In this document: piece after piece, positions 61,445-64,000 of the stretch | How positions within the stretch are numbered: position 1 is the stretch's first letter | Layout of the letters: each line of letters opens with the position of its first letter | Assembly: GCA_024233865.1 (NCBI GenBank) | Contig: JACKPA010000008.1 | Coordinates: 82,501-146,500, forward strand | Origin: Leptospiraceae bacterium | GTDB taxonomy: Bacteria; Spirochaetota; Leptospiria; Leptospirales; Leptospiraceae | Direction: 5' to 3' | DNA length: 64,000 bases | The notes under the pieces: model-generated | The model's input: the letters and a program-made list of their open reading frames with translations, nothing else | Database searches by the model: none | What the model was told of the DNA's origin: nothing | Position numbers and translations under genes: made by a program

Positions 61445-63541
61445 ATGAAATTTTTACTCATTGCTTTTTTTTTTCCATGCTTTTTGTATTCGTCTGATAT
61501 TCCGACTTTTGAAGAAGTAAAGCAATCTTATCACAAGTCAGATGCTGTTATACTAGACCACAAAGGCAGAATTCTGCAAGAGCTAAGGGTTGAGAATGAA
61601 TTTCGAAGATTAGACTGGATACCCTATATGGAACTATCTGCCACACTTTTAAAATCAGTGATTATCGCAGAAGACAAACGTTTTTACAAACATTCCGGAG
61701 TAGATTGGATTGCCGTTGGAGAAGGAGTTTTCCGTTTATTGACTTTTCGGGGAAAAAGGGGGGCAAGTACTATAACCATGCAATTGGCTTCCTATTTGGA
61801 ACCAAGCTTAAAACCCCAAAAGGGAGGTAGGACGGTCTTCCAGAAGTTTTCCCAAATTCGATACGCCAAACAATTGGAAGAAAAATGGAAAAAAGAAGAA
61901 ATATTAGAAGCTTATCTCAATCATATCACCTATAGAGGAGAGTTGATAGGTATAGACGCAGCCTCTAGAGGACTGTTTGGAAAATCTCCTCATGGTCTGA
62001 ATGAAGCAGAATCTCTTGTGCTTGCCTCTTTAATTAAAGTTCCCTCTCAAAAGCCTAAACGAATTGCTAAGCGAGCTTGCCATTTGGCTACAATTTTAAA
62101 TTCCTACGTTGATTGTGATGAGCTAAAAGTTTTAACTGAGAACGTTTTGAGTCGTCCTTATTTTGTGGCATATCGGTACAATCTAATTCCTCAAATTGCA
62201 ACCAAGTTAAAATCAAAAATACAAAAGGACTCTATGTCCCTGACAACCACACTGGATAGAGACTTGCAAGCCTTTGCTACGGAGGTTTTAAACAAGCACC
62301 TTTTGGAAATTCGAGGGCAAAACGTTCGAGATGGTGCCGTATTAATTGTCGAGAATAAAACGGGAAAGGTCCTTGTCTATATTGCCGGCAGCGGAGAACT
62401 TTCCAGTGCAAAAGAAATGGATGCAATTCGTGCAAGAAGACAAGCAGGCTCTACTCTAAAACCTTTTGTGTATGGATTGGCTTTTGAAAATAGACTTTTG
62501 ACTCCAGCAAGTTTGCTAAAAGACGAGCCTGTGAACATTTCTGTTGGGACAGGCATGGTTTACAGTCCGTCTAACTACCAAGATAATTTTCATGGGATCA
62601 TAAGTGCGAGAGTTGCTTTGGCGTCTTCTTTGAATGTGCCTGCGGTCAAGGTTGCCAAATTGGTGGGAGAAGAAAAAATTGTGAATACGCTAATGGAGCT
62701 TGGATTTAAAAAATTGAAAGACGGAGAATACTACGGATTATCCATAGCTTTAGGCTCACCCGATATTACATTATGGGAGCTTGTAAATGCCTATCGGACT
62801 TTTGCAAACAAGGGAGTTTATGGAGAAATGTATTACTTAAAACCACAAACTTCCAAGCCAAAACGAAGAGTATTTTCCCAAGAAGTGTCTTATATCATAT
62901 CTGATATACTTTCGGACAGAGAAAGCAGGAGTCCAACTTTCGGATTGGAAAATCCTTTGTCAACCAAAACATGGAGTGCTGTCAAAACCGGAACAAGCAA
63001 AGACATGAGAGACAATTGGTGTATTGGTTACAACCGTCTTTATACGGTTGGTGTTTGGGTCGGTAATTTCTCCGGAGAACCAATGTGGAATGTATCCGGG
63101 ATAACGGGAGCTGCTCCTACCTGGGTCGAGGTAGTAAGCAAGCTCCCCAATAAATTGGAAAATGATGCAATCCCCCATGGAATTGTTGTTCAAAAAGTGG
63201 AGAAAGGCGGGAAGTCATTTTCGAAAAAAGAGCTATTCCTCAAAGGTACAGAACCAAACAAAATAACAAAAAAAGTCAAACCAGCAAAGCATCCTCCCAA
63301 AATTATTTATCCGGTGGAAGGTGAAATTCTAGCTTTTGATCCGGATATTCCTATAACAAGCCAGAAAGCTTTCCTCAAATCACAAACCAAAAGCCAAAAT
63401 TTATATTGGATTTTGAATGGAAAGAAAATCGGTACAGCATCCGATCTGCTTCCTTGGACTCCCCAAATAGGAAAATACGAACTTTTATTGGTGGATACCA
63501 ACCAAAAAATTTTGGATAAAGTTCATTTTGAGGTGAGATAG
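61445..63541 (+). CDS. pbpC: Penicillin-binding protein 1C
   Basis: A 698-residue bifunctional peptidoglycan synthase. A short signal/anchor (FLLIAFFFPCFLYSSD) is followed by a GT51 transglycosylase with IIAEDKRFYKHSGVDW and RGASTITMQLASY, and a transpeptidase with RQAGSTLKPFVYG (SxxK), SSLNVPAVK (SxN) and VKTGTSKDMRDNW (KTG). The C-terminal ~95 residues (PPKIIYPVEGEILAFDPDIP, LYWILNGKKIG) match the PBP1C C-terminal domain. ATG 61445 begins the signal; the extension from 61337 runs through a palindromic repeat and is spurious. Its stop is one base from the convergent M23 gene's stop. Confidence 0.94.
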   Translation: MKFLLIAFFFPCFLYSSDIPTFEEVKQSYHKSDAVILDHKGRILQELRVENEFRRLDWIPYMELSATLLKSVIIAEDKRFYKHSGVDWIAVGEGVFRLLTFRGKRGASTITMQLASYLEPSLKPQKGGRTVFQKFSQIRYAKQLEEKWKKEEILEAYLNHITYRGELIGIDAASRGLFGKSPHGLNEAESLVLASLIKVPSQKPKRIAKRACHLATILNSYVDCDELKVLTENVLSRPYFVAYRYNLIPQIATKLKSKIQKDSMSLTTTLDRDLQAFATEVLNKHLLEIRGQNVRDGAVLIVENKTGKVLVYIAGSGELSSAKEMDAIRARRQAGSTLKPFVYGLAFENRLLTPASLLKDEPVNISVGTGMVYSPSNYQDNFHGIISARVALASSLNVPAVKVAKLVGEEKIVNTLMELGFKKLKDGEYYGLSIALGSPDITLWELVNAYRTFANKGVYGEMYYLKPQTSKPKRRVFSQEVSYIISDILSDRESRSPTFGLENPLSTKTWSAVKTGTSKDMRDNWCIGYNRLYTVGVWVGNFSGEPMWNVSGITGAAPTWVEVVSKLPNKLENDAIPHGIVVQKVEKGGKSFSKKELFLKGTEPNKITKKVKPAKHPPKIIYPVEGEILAFDPDIPITSQKAFLKSQTKSQNLYWILNGKKIGTASDLLPWTPQIGKYELLLVDTNQKILDKVHFEVR

Positions 63542-63542
63542 T

Positions 63543-64000
63543 TTACTCATGAGGAAAAAAGGTTGGTTTTTCCTTTTTTTTAAATCTTCTTACTTCAAAG
63601 TGCAGATGATTACCTGTCGCTCTGCCCGTATTTCCGACTTCTCCGATTTTTTCCCCACGCTCAACGGATTGTCCTTTTTTTACCGAGATTATGTCGAGAT
63701 GTCCGTATCTTGTTTCATAGCCCTTTTTGTGACGAACGACAATTAGATTTCCGTACCCTGCATGGTTTTCAGCCATTATCACCTTACCTTTTGCAGAAGC
63801 ATAAACATAAGTGCCTTTGGGAGCAGCGATATCGATCCCTCCGTGAAAAGTCTTTTTTTTGGTAAAAGGGTCAAGCCTTAACCCGTATTTTGAAGAAACA
63901 TATCCGCTAACCGGTTTACTAAATCCGTTTTTTTGATCTTTTTTTTCCGTAATGGGAACTTCAATTTCTCCTTTGTTTATAGGCATAGAGAAAGCTCGTC
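63543..64000 (-). CDS. M23-family zinc metallopeptidase, 5' end probably beyond the window
   Basis: The C-terminal catalytic domain of a LytM-type endopeptidase: GYVSSKYGLRLDPFTKKKTFHGGIDIAAP with the His/Asp zinc ligands, and TGNHLHFEVR with the HxH motif. The in-frame ATG at 63986 has no ribosome-binding site, and the frame stays open to the right edge (RAFSM...), so the gene most likely starts outside. It should cut peptide crosslinks in peptidoglycan, a fitting neighbour for pbpC on the opposite strand. Confidence 0.88.
   Translation of the reverse strand, partial: RAFSMPINKGEIEVPITEKKDQKNGFSKPVSGYVSSKYGLRLDPFTKKKTFHGGIDIAAPKGTYVYASAKGKVIMAENHAGYGNLIVVRHKKGYETRYGHLDIISVKKGQSVERGEKIGEVGNTGRATGNHLHFEVRRFKKKEKPTFFPHE

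Overview
The window is AT-rich DNA (roughly two thirds A+T) from a Gram-negative bacterium, most likely a spirochaete of the Leptospiraceae or a close relative. The pointers are an LA_2272-type surface-repeat protein, spirochaete-like lipoprotein signals, two class III adenylate cyclases that share an 'NPP...W' C-terminal tail, several beta-barrel proteins, and sensory genes (poly-HAMP chemoreceptor, CheR, hybrid kinase, FlgM-like protein). The assignment is inferred from gene content only; there is no rRNA or tRNA in the window.

Layout. 1-7.4 kb: end of a quinone oxidoreductase, a CHASE2 adenylate cyclase, a decayed AAA+ gene, and a glgX-treZ glycogen/trehalose pair. 7.5-19.7 kb: PD-(D/E)XK AAA protein, a voltage-gated-type channel fused to CASTOR/POLLUX-like domains, a cation-efflux protein, queG, tpx, an OmpP1/FadL-like barrel, a desaturase-ferredoxin fusion and a second adenylate cyclase. 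19.8-31 kb: LA_2272-like protein, Uma2 nuclease, atpZ-lepB, an exported MORN-caspase protein, a 967-residue chemoreceptor, a receiver-Fis regulator and aroC. 31-42 kb: cheR, a lipoprotein/thioredoxin cluster, queC with an HI0933-type flavoprotein, a bEBP-like protein without GAFTGA, a three-gene envelope operon and prfC. 42-44.4 kb: a decay zone with two kinds of MITE-like element, a broken VapBC-type module and two CHAT/TPR remnants. 44.4-52.9 kb: large UvrD-like helicase with ankyrins, hybrid histidine kinase, LhgO-like oxidase, GT2 and an HD hydrolase. 52.9-56.7 kb: a second decay zone of restriction-modification and toxin-antitoxin remnants around an intact hsdS. 56.9-64 kb: FlgM-like gene with a sigma-28-like promoter, a degenerate iron-ADH-fold protein, isochorismatase-family hydrolase, TPR-barrel protein, DUF2780 protein, pbpC and an M23 peptidase.

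Themes. Signalling is dense (two cAMP cyclases, chemoreceptor plus CheR, hybrid kinase, two Fis-type regulators). queG and queC both serve queuosine synthesis. glgX and treZ link glycogen breakdown to trehalose. The accessory zones hold the least expected material: a 299-bp element with perfect 13-bp inverted ends and a 9-bp target duplication that splits an antitoxin gene; a 283-bp element present twice in opposite orientation, one copy with its own 9-bp duplication; and a run of fused stumps of VapC, MNT and HEPN genes. The strongest novelty candidates among intact genes are the channel/CASTOR-POLLUX fusion, the helicase with a RelE-like N-terminus, and the exported MORN-caspase.
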